Shown here: piece after piece, positions 17,050-25,125 of the stretch | How the letters are laid out: every line of letters starts with the position of its first letter | Numbering within the stretch: the stretch's first letter is position 1 | Assembly: GCF_024138125.1 (NCBI RefSeq) | Contig: NZ_CP099993.1 | Span: 1,302,001-1,366,000 of the forward strand | Direction of reading: 5' to 3' | From: Halorussus salilacus | Lineage (GTDB): Archaea > Halobacteriota > Halobacteria > Halobacteriales > Haladaptataceae | DNA length: 64,000 nt | Made by a program: the position numbers and the translations under genes | The notes under the pieces: generated by a model | Seen by the model: the letters and a program-made list of their open reading frames with translations, nothing else | The model's database searches: none | What the model was told of the DNA's origin: nothing

Positions 17050-19422
17050 ATGAGCGCGACCACCGTTCCGTCCGACTCCGAGCGCTCCCCGGAGGAGTGT
17101 ACGCTCTGTGGATTGGCGACCGGCGACGCGCCGGTCGCCGACGAGGCGGTGCCCGGCACGTACTGCTGTCGGGGCTGTCTGGAGGTCGCCCGGAGCCTCG
17201 ACGATGTCGAAGCCGCCGACCCCGAGGCGGCCGCCGACGAACTCGACACCGGAGCCGAGGACGCGCCCGACGACGCCGACCACACCTTCCTCGCGGTCGA
17301 GGGGATGCACTGTGCGACCTGCGAGACGTTCATCGAGTCGGTGGCGGCCGACGCCGACGGCGTGTACGGCGCGCAGGCGAGCTACGCGACCGACGTCGTC
17401 CGAGTCGCCCACGAGGAGGCGGCCGACCTCGACGCGGTCGAGGCGACGCTCGACCGATACGGCTACGCGGTCACCGACCCCGAATCGGGAACCGACGAGG
17501 ACGGAGCCGACGCGCAGGTCGTCCGGTTCCTCCTCGGCGGCGGCATGTTCGGCATGATGGTGATGGTGTGGTACGCACTCTTTCTCTACCCGAGCTACCT
17601 CGGCTACGAGCCGTTCGTGGACCTCGGGGGCTTCGACGGCCTCTACCTGTTCGGCAACGTCTGGCTGATGACCTCCATCGTCCTGTTCTACACGGGCTAT
17701 CCGCTGCTCCGGGGGGCGGTGGTCAGCCTCCGGGCGGGCCAACCCAACATGGACCTGCTGGTGTCGCTCGCGGCCGCGAGTTCGTACCTCTACAGCAGCG
17801 TCGCGGTCGCGGTCGGCCGGACCCACGTCTACTTCGACGTGACCGTCGCCATCGTGCTGGTCGTGACGCTCGGCAACTACTACGAGGACCGGATCAAGCG
17901 CAGGGCGGCCAGCGGTCTCTCTGAGTTGACCAGCGCGCGCGTGCGGGAGGCGACGCGCGTGACCGACGACGGCGACGAGACGGTCCACGTCGCCGACCTC
18001 GCGCCGGGCGACCGCGTGCTCGTGCGACCGGGCGAGCGCGTCCCCGTGGACGGCGAGGTGGTCGAGGGGACGGCCGCGGTCGACGAGTCGCTGGTCACCG
18101 GCGAGTCGGTCCCCGAGACCCGCCGTCCCGGCGACCGCGTGCTCGGCGGGACCGTCGTGACCGACGACCCGGTCGTGGTCGCGGTCGGCGAGGACGCCGA
18201 CAGCACGCTCGACAGGCTGGTCGACCTCCTCTGGGAGGTCCAGAGCTCGCGGTCGGGCGTCCAGCGGCTCGCCGACAGGCTGGCGACGCTGTTCGTCCCG
18301 ACGGTCCTCGCGCTCGCGCTCGTTGCGACCGGCTGGCACCTCCTCGGTGGGGCGACGGTCGCCGACGCGCTGCTCGCGGGGCTGACGGTGCTCATCGTGT
18401 CGTGTCCCTGCGCGCTCGGTCTGGCGACGCCGCTCGCGGTCGCCTCGGGCGTCCGGGAGGCCGTCGACCGGGGGGTCGTCGTCACCTCCGAGGCGATATT
18501 CGAGGGCGCGCCCGAGGTCGACGTGGTCGTCCTCGACAAGACCGGGACGCTCACCGACGGCGAGATGACCGTCGGGGAGGTCGTCGCCGACGACCCCGAG
18601 GCGGTGCTTTCGCGCGCGGCGGCGCTCGAACGGTTCTCCGCCCACCCCGTCGCGGAGGCGGTCGCGAGCGCGGTCGAGGACCCCGCCGCGCTCGCGGCCG
18701 AGTCGGTCGAGAGCCACGACCGGGGCGTGACCGGCGCGGTCGCGGGCGAGGGGACGGCGGTCGGCCATCCGTCCCTGCTGGAGGGACGCGGATTCGCGTT
18801 TCCCGACGAGTACCGGGCCGCGGTCGCCGACGTCCGCGAGTCGGGCGGGGTGGCGGTCGCGGTCGGCTGGGCGGGCCGGGTCCGGGGCGTCGTCGCCGTC
18901 GGCGACGCGCCCCGACCCGAGTGGGAGCGTGCGGTCGCCGACCTGTCGGCCGACCGCGAGGTCGTCGTTCTCACGGGCGACGACGAGCGCGCCGCCGCGG
19001 CGTTCGAGGCGAACCCCGAGGTCTCGGAGGTGTTCGCCGGTGTCCCGCCCGAGGCGAAGGCCGAAACCGTCGAGCGACTGAAGGCGCGGGGAACGGTCGC
19101 GATGGTCGGCGACGGCAGCAACGACGCGCCCGCGCTCGCCGCGGCCGACGTCGGAATCGCGCTCGCCAGCGGGACCGACCTCGCCGGGGACGCCGCCGAC
19201 GCGGTCGTCGTCGACGGCGGTCTCGACGCCGTCGCCGAGGCGTTCGCGGTGGCGGCGGGGACGAGCCGACGCATTCGGCGCAACCTCGGGTGGGCGTTCC
19301 TCTACAACGCGGTCGCGGTGCCGCTGGCGGCGCTCGGACTGCTCAATCCGCTGTTCGCCGCGGTGGCGATGGGCGCGAGCAGTCTGCTCGTGGTCGCGAA
19401 CTCCGCCCGACCGCTCGACTGA
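17050..19422 (+). CDS. Heavy-metal P1B ATPase, CcoI/CopA type
   Basis: 790 residues. The N terminus has a Cys-rich metal-binding domain (CTLC at 17-20, CCRGC at 39-43) seen in CcoI/FixI-type ATPases, then a heavy-metal-associated domain with GMHCATC (Cys 88 and 91). The membrane core has the CPC metal site in SCPCALGLATP near residue 451. Phosphorylation is at DKTGT (Asp about 496), followed by an HP motif (AHPVAE) and the GDGSNDAPAL hinge. It exports Cu(I) from the cytoplasm using ATP. The extra N-terminal domain plus the adjacent SafE-like gene and ba3 oxidase point to copper supply for oxidase assembly rather than simple detoxification. Confidence 0.93.
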   Translation: MSATTVPSDSERSPEECTLCGLATGDAPVADEAVPGTYCCRGCLEVARSLDDVEAADPEAAADELDTGAEDAPDDADHTFLAVEGMHCATCETFIESVAADADGVYGAQASYATDVVRVAHEEAADLDAVEATLDRYGYAVTDPESGTDEDGADAQVVRFLLGGGMFGMMVMVWYALFLYPSYLGYEPFVDLGGFDGLYLFGNVWLMTSIVLFYTGYPLLRGAVVSLRAGQPNMDLLVSLAAASSYLYSSVAVAVGRTHVYFDVTVAIVLVVTLGNYYEDRIKRRAASGLSELTSARVREATRVTDDGDETVHVADLAPGDRVLVRPGERVPVDGEVVEGTAAVDESLVTGESVPETRRPGDRVLGGTVVTDDPVVVAVGEDADSTLDRLVDLLWEVQSSRSGVQRLADRLATLFVPTVLALALVATGWHLLGGATVADALLAGLTVLIVSCPCALGLATPLAVASGVREAVDRGVVVTSEAIFEGAPEVDVVVLDKTGTLTDGEMTVGEVVADDPEAVLSRAAALERFSAHPVAEAVASAVEDPAALAAESVESHDRGVTGAVAGEGTAVGHPSLLEGRGFAFPDEYRAAVADVRESGGVAVAVGWAGRVRGVVAVGDAPRPEWERAVADLSADREVVVLTGDDERAAAAFEANPEVSEVFAGVPPEAKAETVERLKARGTVAMVGDGSNDAPALAAADVGIALASGTDLAGDAADAVVVDGGLDAVAEAFAVAAGTSRRIRRNLGWAFLYNAVAVPLAALGLLNPLFAAVAMGASSLLVVANSARPLD

Positions 19423-19510
19423 GACGCCGGGCGCGAAGCCACTCGGCGACGTGCGCGACAGTGAACTCGGACCACGCGACGGGCGTTCAGCCCGGTGGTC
19501 CGTCCCGGGG

Positions 19511-19993
19511 TCACACCGACGCGAGTCGCGCGATGTACACCAGACTCATGACGTGGTCGTCCATGTCGATGTCGGCGGGTCCGGGCCGGTCGGGGTCGAA
19601 GCTCTCGACCTCGGAGAACCCGCGCATGTACTCCCGGAGGTCCTCACGGGTGGCATCGGTTATCCAGCCCACCTCCTCGTAGTATTCGAGGGCGTTGCCC
19701 GTGTTCTCGAACCCCGCCTTGTTGATGAGGAAGTCGAGCCACTCGAAGACCACGACCTCCGCGCCGTAGCGGCCCGGAAGCCCGTCGAGGTAGGGTTTCT
19801 CGGGGAGCGCGCCGACCGCCGAGAACTGGCTCTGGAGTCGGACCAGTTCGTCGCGCTGGCGGTGTCGCAGAACGTCGTCGGGCGGCGCGGGCAGTCGCTC
19901 GCCCTCGGCTTCGAACACGTCGGGCGTCTCCCGGTTCGGGTCGGCGAGCGAACGCAGGTCGCGCAGGTCGTAGTCTCCGGGATTCGTCGGCAT
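19511..19993 (-). CDS. Orphan FlaD/FlaE-domain protein
   Basis: 160 residues. The second half matches the C-terminal domain of archaellum accessory proteins FlaD/FlaE: PYLDGLPGRYGAEVVVFEWLDFLI, then a helix ending YYEEVGWI and REDLREYMRGF. No other archaellum genes are nearby, so this may be a stand-alone regulator or adaptor related to motility or chemotaxis. The ATG at 19993 is chosen because the TATA-like CTTAAAT lies at about 20029-20035; a GTG at 20023 would lie too close to it. An 11-bp inverted repeat fills the leader between the promoter and the start codon. Confidence 0.82.
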   Translation of the reverse strand: MPTNPGDYDLRDLRSLADPNRETPDVFEAEGERLPAPPDDVLRHRQRDELVRLQSQFSAVGALPEKPYLDGLPGRYGAEVVVFEWLDFLINKAGFENTGNALEYYEEVGWITDATREDLREYMRGFSEVESFDPDRPGPADIDMDDHVMSLVYIARLASV

Positions 19994-20027
19994 GATGTGC
20001 GAGTAGTTTCGGCTAACTCGCACATCA
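19993..20027 (-). promoter_or_regulatory. Inverted-repeat operator candidate before the FlaD/E-like gene
   Basis: TGATGTGCGAG (19993-20003) and CTCGCACATCA (20017-20027) form perfect 11-bp arms with a 13-nt spacer, directly between the TATA element and the ATG. It could bind a dimeric repressor or fold at the mRNA 5' end. Confidence 0.6.
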
Positions 20028-20064
20028 CATTTAAGTTTTTGTGCCGAACCGTGACGGAAGGAGC

Positions 20065-20418
20065 CTACCGGCGTCGCTTCGCGACCGCGAGCGCGACGCT
20101 CGCGGTCGCGACCACGAGGGCGAGTGCGCCCACGACCTTCCCCGCGCCGCCGGACCCGCCCTCGGACTCGTCGGTCTCGTCCATCGACCCGACCTCGGCA
20201 CCCGCTCGCACGCCGGTGTCGCCCCCGCCGCGGAGTCTGGCGGCGAGCAGTCCGATTCCGACCACGAGCGCGAGCAGGCCGACGAGCTTGACCGCCCGTC
20301 CGCCGGAGTCCGAGTCCGAGCGCTTTCCAGCGGTTCGGGCTCGGTCGGTGGACCCGCCGGTCCCCGGCCGTTCCTCGATTATCGCGGGTTTGTGGAGATT
20401 GACTTCGATGAGCGCCAT
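20065..20418 (-). CDS. Small two-helix membrane protein
   Basis: 117 residues: a 35-residue charged N-terminal part, a hydrophobic helix (LVGLLALVVGIGLLAARL), a Gly/Asp/Glu-rich linker and a second helix (VVGALALVVATASVALAV) ending in KRRR. Gly/Ala-rich helices of this kind are common in uncharacterised haloarchaeal proteins. No function can be given. Confidence 0.65.
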   Translation of the reverse strand: MALIEVNLHKPAIIEERPGTGGSTDRARTAGKRSDSDSGGRAVKLVGLLALVVGIGLLAARLRGGGDTGVRAGAEVGSMDETDESEGGSGGAGKVVGALALVVATASVALAVAKRRR

Positions 20419-20456
20419 CGGCGGCGATTCAACGGACGGACGGGTATAGGTTGCGG

Positions 20457-21866
20457 CTAGACACCGTCCAGTTCGTCGCTCGCGTCCCGGAACAGGCCGT
20501 CCAGAATCTCCGGCGTCGTGGGGTGGTACGCCCTATCGGGGACCTCGCGAACGTCCATCTCCTTCTCCACGAGGACCTGCATCGTCTTTGCCATCGCGTC
20601 GGCGTGGTAGTGGAGGCCCTGATACCCGAGCACCGTCCCGTCCTCGGCGTCCACGACGAGTTTGGCGAGTCCCTCGGGGACCGCCTTGGTCGCGAACACG
20701 CCGTCGTCGCTCGCCTCGCGGGTGACCGCCACGTAGTCGCGGTCGGCGGCGGCCGCCGCGGTCTCGGAGACGCCGACCCGGGCGAAGGGGTAGACGCCCG
20801 CGCCCGAGAAGACGACGTGATGGTGGACGTTGTCGTACTCCCGGAGGTCGTCGCCGTCGCGGTGGGCGAGGACGTTGTCGGCCGCGGTGAACCCCTGCTC
20901 CTTCGCGACGTGGAGGATTGGCTCGCGGCCGTTGGCGTCGCCGACCACGAACACCCGGCCGTTCTCGCTTGCCTGCATCGTGTCCTCGACCCACCCGGGT
21001 CCGGGGTCGATGGGTGTGTTCTCCAGTCCGATTCCGTCGACCGCGGGGCGACGACCCGTGAAGGCGAACAGTTGGTCGGCTTCGACCGCATCGGCGTCCC
21101 CGTTCTCGTCCTCGACGTGGAGGCGAACCCCGTCGTCGTCGGTCGCCTCGACCGATTGCTCGGACGTGTTCGTCAGCACTTCGACGCCGAACTCCTCGCG
21201 GTAGAGGTCGAGCAGGGTCTCGCCGAAGGCGTCGTCGGCCTCGTCGAGCGGGTAGTCGTCGTGTTCGATCACGGTGAGGTCCATCCCGGCCGCCTCCGAG
21301 AGGTACGGGACCAGTTCGAGGCCGACGTAGCCAAAGCCCATCACGACGCCCGAGTCGGGGAACTCGGTCGCATCCAGTACGTCGGCGCTGGTCATGTACT
21401 CCACGTCGTCGAGACCGGGCAGGTCGGGGACGTCGACGGTCGACCCGGTGGCGACGACCACGTAGTCGGCCTCGACCTCGCGGTCGCCTATCGCGACCGT
21501 GCGGTCGTCGAGGAACCGCGCGGTCTCGCGGTGGAACGCGACGGTTTCGCGGTCGGCGAGCATGTCGACCGCGGCCCGGCGGTGAGCCGCGAAGTTCGCG
21601 ACGTGGTCGTCCTTGGTCTCGACGACGGCTTCGAGGTCGACCTCGGGCGTCCCCTCGATTCGGTCGTCGTGACGCGCCTGAAAGCGGTGTTCGGCCGCAG
21701 AGAGCACCTCCTTCGAGGGCATGCACCCCCGGAGGATACAGAGGCCGCCGCCGGGGTCGCCGTCGTCGGCCAGAACCAGTTCCACGTCCTCGGCGTCGGC
21801 CAACCGTTTCGCGACCGCGACTCCGGCGCTCCCGTAGGCTCCGATGATGACGACGCGCGTAGGCAT
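20457..21866 (-). CDS. FAD/NAD(P) disulfide oxidoreductase (dihydrolipoyl dehydrogenase-like)
   Basis: 469 residues. FAD-binding GAYGSAGVAVA opens the protein, the redox-active disulfide CILRGC lies near residue 47, a second Rossmann motif GFGYVGLELV near residue 190, and the C-terminal dimerisation end carries AYHPTTPEIL with the catalytic His of the class I family. Lipoamide dehydrogenase, mercuric reductase and related enzymes share this plan. No 2-oxoacid dehydrogenase genes are next to it, so the substrate is uncertain. ATG at 21866 is the only start that keeps the FAD motif at the N terminus. Confidence 0.88.
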   Translation of the reverse strand: MPTRVVIIGAYGSAGVAVAKRLADAEDVELVLADDGDPGGGLCILRGCMPSKEVLSAAEHRFQARHDDRIEGTPEVDLEAVVETKDDHVANFAAHRRAAVDMLADRETVAFHRETARFLDDRTVAIGDREVEADYVVVATGSTVDVPDLPGLDDVEYMTSADVLDATEFPDSGVVMGFGYVGLELVPYLSEAAGMDLTVIEHDDYPLDEADDAFGETLLDLYREEFGVEVLTNTSEQSVEATDDDGVRLHVEDENGDADAVEADQLFAFTGRRPAVDGIGLENTPIDPGPGWVEDTMQASENGRVFVVGDANGREPILHVAKEQGFTAADNVLAHRDGDDLREYDNVHHHVVFSGAGVYPFARVGVSETAAAAADRDYVAVTREASDDGVFATKAVPEGLAKLVVDAEDGTVLGYQGLHYHADAMAKTMQVLVEKEMDVREVPDRAYHPTTPEILDGLFRDASDELDGV

Positions 21867-21979
21867 ACCGCGAGAGAACGGGGGCGGCCCCATTAGTCGT
21901 TGGCTTCGCGACACGCGAAGCCGGAAAACGGGGGCGGAGCGAGCGGTCGCCGACCCCGGCCGCGCTCCTCGCGCTCGCG

Positions 21980-22933
21980 CTACCGCGAGATTTCGCCGCC
22001 CTCCTCGGCCAGCACGCGCTCGACCTCCGCGGGCGTGACCACGGCCACGTCGCCAGCGACCGTGCGCTTGAGCGCGGCGGTCGCCGCGCCGTACTCCAGC
22101 GCCGCCGAAATCCCGTCGCCCGCGAGTCGGCGCGCGAGGAATCCGCCGACGAAGGCGTCGCCGGTCCCGATGGGGTCGAGGGTGTCGGTCTCGAACGCGG
22201 CCTGCTCGTGGGTCTCGCCGCCGTGGCGCGCGAGCGCGCCCTCCGCGCCGCAGGTGACGACGACCGTCTCGAAGTCGAACTCGTCGGCGAGTCCGACCGC
22301 GATGGCCTCGGGGTCGCCCTCGCGCGCGAGCACCTGCCGGGCGTCGCGCTCGGCGGTGACCAGCACGTCCACGTCGGGAAAGAGGCCTTCGAGCGTCTCG
22401 CGGGCCTCCCCGGGCGACCAGAGCTTCGACCGGTAGTTCACGTCGAACGCGGTGGTCGTCCCGGCGTCGGTCGCCGCCGCGAGCAGGTCGGCGGTGGTCG
22501 ATTCGAGCGTCGGAGAGAGCGCGGGGGTGATGCCGCAGGTGAAGAAGTACTCGGCGTCCCGGACCCTGGAGACCGGAAGCTCCTCGAACTCCGCAGTCGT
22601 GACCGCCGCGCCCTCGCGGTCGTAGACCACGTTGGTCCCGCGGGGCCTGCCGCCGTGTTCGAGGTAGTAGGTGCCCTGTCGGCCCTCGTCGGCCCAGACC
22701 GCGTCGGTCTCGACGCCGTGCTGGCGCAGGCCCGCGACGACTCGCCGCCCCGGCGGCGAGTCGGGGAGCTTCGAGGTCCAGACCGCCTCGGCACCGAGTC
22801 GCGCGGCCGCCACCGCGACGTTGCTCTCGGCGCCCGCTGCCCGGAGTTCGAGGTCGTCGGCGGTCTCCAGTCGCTCGCCCTGCGGGGGCGAGAGGCGCAA
22901 CATCGTCTCGCCGAACGTCACGAGGTCGGTCAT
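21980..22933 (-). CDS. kdgK: 2-keto-3-deoxygluconate kinase, PfkB family
   Basis: 317 residues. The start [17 protein letters not shown], the sugar-binding [14 protein letters not shown] segment and the C-terminal catalytic signature [13 protein letters not shown] mark a PfkB sugar kinase of the KDG kinase subgroup. It phosphorylates 2-keto-3-deoxygluconate in the semi-phosphorylative Entner-Doudoroff pathway that haloarchaea use for glucose. It follows the flavoprotein gene's promoter region with a 113-bp gap holding a small hairpin (21902-21922). Confidence 0.88.
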   Translation of the reverse strand: MTDLVTFGETMLRLSPPQGERLETADDLELRAAGAESNVAVAAARLGAEAVWTSKLPDSPPGRRVVAGLRQHGVETDAVWADEGRQGTYYLEHGGRPRGTNVVYDREGAAVTTAEFEELPVSRVRDAEYFFTCGITPALSPTLESTTADLLAAATDAGTTTAFDVNYRSKLWSPGEARETLEGLFPDVDVLVTAERDARQVLAREGDPEAIAVGLADEFDFETVVVTCGAEGALARHGGETHEQAAFETDTLDPIGTGDAFVGGFLARRLAGDGISAALEYGAATAALKRTVAGDVAVVTPAEVERVLAEEGGEISR

Positions 22934-23144
22934 ACGTCGCCAATCGCCCCGGCGGGCCATAATTTACTCGGTCGTCGATACGTTCTCCGAGAAGCGTCGA
23001 GACCGCCCGAGTAGATTCGGGTCGCTCTCCGCGACCGAAATCGGGACTCGCTTTCCGGACTCGCTTGCCGGGTTCTCGTTCGCGGTGCAGAAGTTGCCCC
23101 TGTCAGCCGACCTAACCGACCGCGCCGCGTTGTCTCCGACGAGC

Positions 23145-24470
23145 ATGACCGACTCCGAATCCGAACCCGAATCCGACGCCGAACCCGACGCTCGCGGGTT
23201 CCACACCGAGAGCGTCCACGCCGGACAGGACCCCGACCCGACCACGGGCGCGCGGGCACCGCCCATCTACCAGACCACCTCGTACGTCTTCGACGACGCC
23301 GAACACGCCGCCTCGCTGTTCGCGCTCGAAGAGCCGGGCAACATCTACAGCCGCATCATGAACCCGACGAACGCGACGCTGGAGCAGCGACTCGCGACGC
23401 TCGAAGGCGGCGTCGCGGCGCTCGCGACCGCCAGCGGGATGGCCGCGCTGGACCTCGCCACCTTCGTCCTCGCGGGGAAGGGCGACAACGTGGTGACGGC
23501 GTCGTCGCTGTACGGCGGCACCTACACCTACTTCACCCACACCGCGCCCCGGCGGGGCGTCGAGGCGACGTTCGTCGACACCCTCGACTACGACGCCTAC
23601 GACGAGGCCATCGACGACGACACCGCGTTCGTCCACCTCGAAACCATCGGCAACCCCGCGCTGGTCACCCCGGACATCGAGCGAATCGCCGACATCGCCC
23701 ACGACCACGACGTGCCGCTGGTCGTGGACAACACCTTCGCGACGCCAGCCCTCTGCAACCCCATCGAACACGGTGCCGACGTGGTCTGGCACTCGACCAC
23801 CAAGTGGATTCACGGCAGCGGCTCGACCATCGGCGGCGCGCTCGTCGACGGCGGTAGCTTCCCGTGGGAGGACGGCGACTTCCCCGAAATCGCGGCCGAG
23901 AACCCCGCCTACCACGGCGTGAACTTCCGCGAGCGGTTCGGCGACGCGGCGTTCGCCTACGCCGCTCGGGCCCGGGGGCTCCGGGACCTCGGCAATCAGC
24001 AGTCGCCGTTCGACGCGTGGGTCACCCTCCAGAAGCTTGAGTCGCTCCCCCTGCGCGTCGAGAAGCACTGCGAGAACGCGCTGGCGGTCGCGCGGTTCCT
24101 CGACGACCACGACGAGGTGGCGTGGGTCAACTACCCCGGACTGGAGAGCCACGAGACCCACCAGAACGCGAGCGAGTATCTGGAGGGCGGCTACGGCGGG
24201 ATGATAACGTTCGGGCTGGAAGGAGGGTACGACGCCGGGCGGGCGGTCACCGAGGAGGTCGAACTCGCCAGCCTGCTCGCGAACGTCGGCGACGCCAAGA
24301 CCCTGCTCATCCACCCCGCGAGCACCACCCACCAGCAGTTGACCGAGGACGAGCAGTTGGCCAGCGGGACGACCCCGGACCTCGTTCGCCTCTCGGTCGG
24401 CATCGAAGATGTCGAGGACATCGTCGCCGACCTAGAGCAGGCCATCGAGGCGGCGAGCGCGAACGCCTGA
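23145..24470 (+). CDS. O-acetylhomoserine sulfhydrylase / Cys-Met PLP enzyme
   Basis: 441 residues. After a low-complexity acidic start (Ser-Glu-Pro-Asp repeats, residues 2-15) the core begins GFHTESVHAGQDPD and PIYQTTSYVF, typical of MetY. The PLP lysine lies in HSTTKWIHGSGST, and the C-terminal RLSVGIED signature is present. It makes homocysteine (or methionine) from O-acetylhomoserine and sulfide or methanethiol. Its usual partner metX is not in the window, at least not within 1 kb downstream. ATG at 23145 is chosen although the frame stays open far upstream. Confidence 0.92.
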   Translation: MTDSESEPESDAEPDARGFHTESVHAGQDPDPTTGARAPPIYQTTSYVFDDAEHAASLFALEEPGNIYSRIMNPTNATLEQRLATLEGGVAALATASGMAALDLATFVLAGKGDNVVTASSLYGGTYTYFTHTAPRRGVEATFVDTLDYDAYDEAIDDDTAFVHLETIGNPALVTPDIERIADIAHDHDVPLVVDNTFATPALCNPIEHGADVVWHSTTKWIHGSGSTIGGALVDGGSFPWEDGDFPEIAAENPAYHGVNFRERFGDAAFAYAARARGLRDLGNQQSPFDAWVTLQKLESLPLRVEKHCENALAVARFLDDHDEVAWVNYPGLESHETHQNASEYLEGGYGGMITFGLEGGYDAGRAVTEEVELASLLANVGDAKTLLIHPASTTHQQLTEDEQLASGTTPDLVRLSVGIEDVEDIVADLEQAIEAASANA

Positions 24471-24478
24471 GGCCGGTC

Positions 24479-24522
24479 GGCTCGGGGGCGACGCCGGTCC
24501 GACCGGCGTCGCCCCCCGAGCC
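24479..24522. terminator. Long hairpin after the sulfhydrylase gene
   Basis: A 12-bp perfect inner stem (24488-24499 with 24501-24512) continues into an outer stem of nine further pairs with one bulged C. It lies 8 bases after the sulfhydrylase stop and 38 bases before the lipoprotein gene. Terminator function is inferred from position. Confidence 0.5.
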
Positions 24523-24560
24523 ACAAGGCTTTCACCGCGGGGGTCTCGACCGGACGACGT

Positions 24561-25085
24561 ATGCGACGACTCACCGCCGCGATAGCGCTGGCGTTGCTCG
24601 TATCGCTCGCCGGATGTTCGGGAGCCGTCGGCGACCCGTTCGCCGCCGACGAGACCGACGCCGCCGCAGGCGACGTGGTGACGGCGACCGACGCGTCGGC
24701 GAACGCGACCGGCGTCGACCACACCCTCCGCGTCGAGGCGAACGAATCGACCGCAGGGAGCGAACTGGAGTCGGTCTCCGCAACCTACCCGCGCGAGGCG
24801 TTCGAGGTCGAGGGGGCCAAGCACGGCGCGGTCGAGCTGGGCGTCGACACCGACGGCGACGGCGACGCCGAGCGCGAGTTCAACGAGAGCCACGTCAGCG
24901 GCGTCAACAACAACGAGTACTCGTTCACCGTCGAACTCGACACGGGGTACGCGCTCGACCGCGGCGACGCGGTCGTGGTGACGTATCCCGCGGTCGACAA
25001 CCCCGACGAGTCGGGCGAGTACGAGGTCGCGGTGACGCTCAACGACGACCAGACCGAGAACGGTACGCTCGCCGTCGAGGCGTAG
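24561..25085 (+). CDS. Predicted lipoprotein
   Basis: 174 residues. A positively charged start, hydrophobic core and lipobox LAGC (Cys about residue 19) show export and lipid anchoring. The mature part is acidic, with a DTDGDGDAE segment and several NxS/T sites, and looks like a single beta-sandwich domain. Function unknown. Confidence 0.8.
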   Translation: MRRLTAAIALALLVSLAGCSGAVGDPFAADETDAAAGDVVTATDASANATGVDHTLRVEANESTAGSELESVSATYPREAFEVEGAKHGAVELGVDTDGDGDAEREFNESHVSGVNNNEYSFTVELDTGYALDRGDAVVVTYPAVDNPDESGEYEVAVTLNDDQTENGTLAVEA

Positions 25086-25125
25086 CGCGGCGAGCGCTCC
25101 CGGACGGTCCCGCAGTTGCGCCGAC

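Noticed and set aside
16180-18768. 862-codon open frame on the minus strand opposite the copper ATPase
   Set aside because: It is antisense to the ATPase and SafE-like genes, and composition is that of an out-of-frame shadow.
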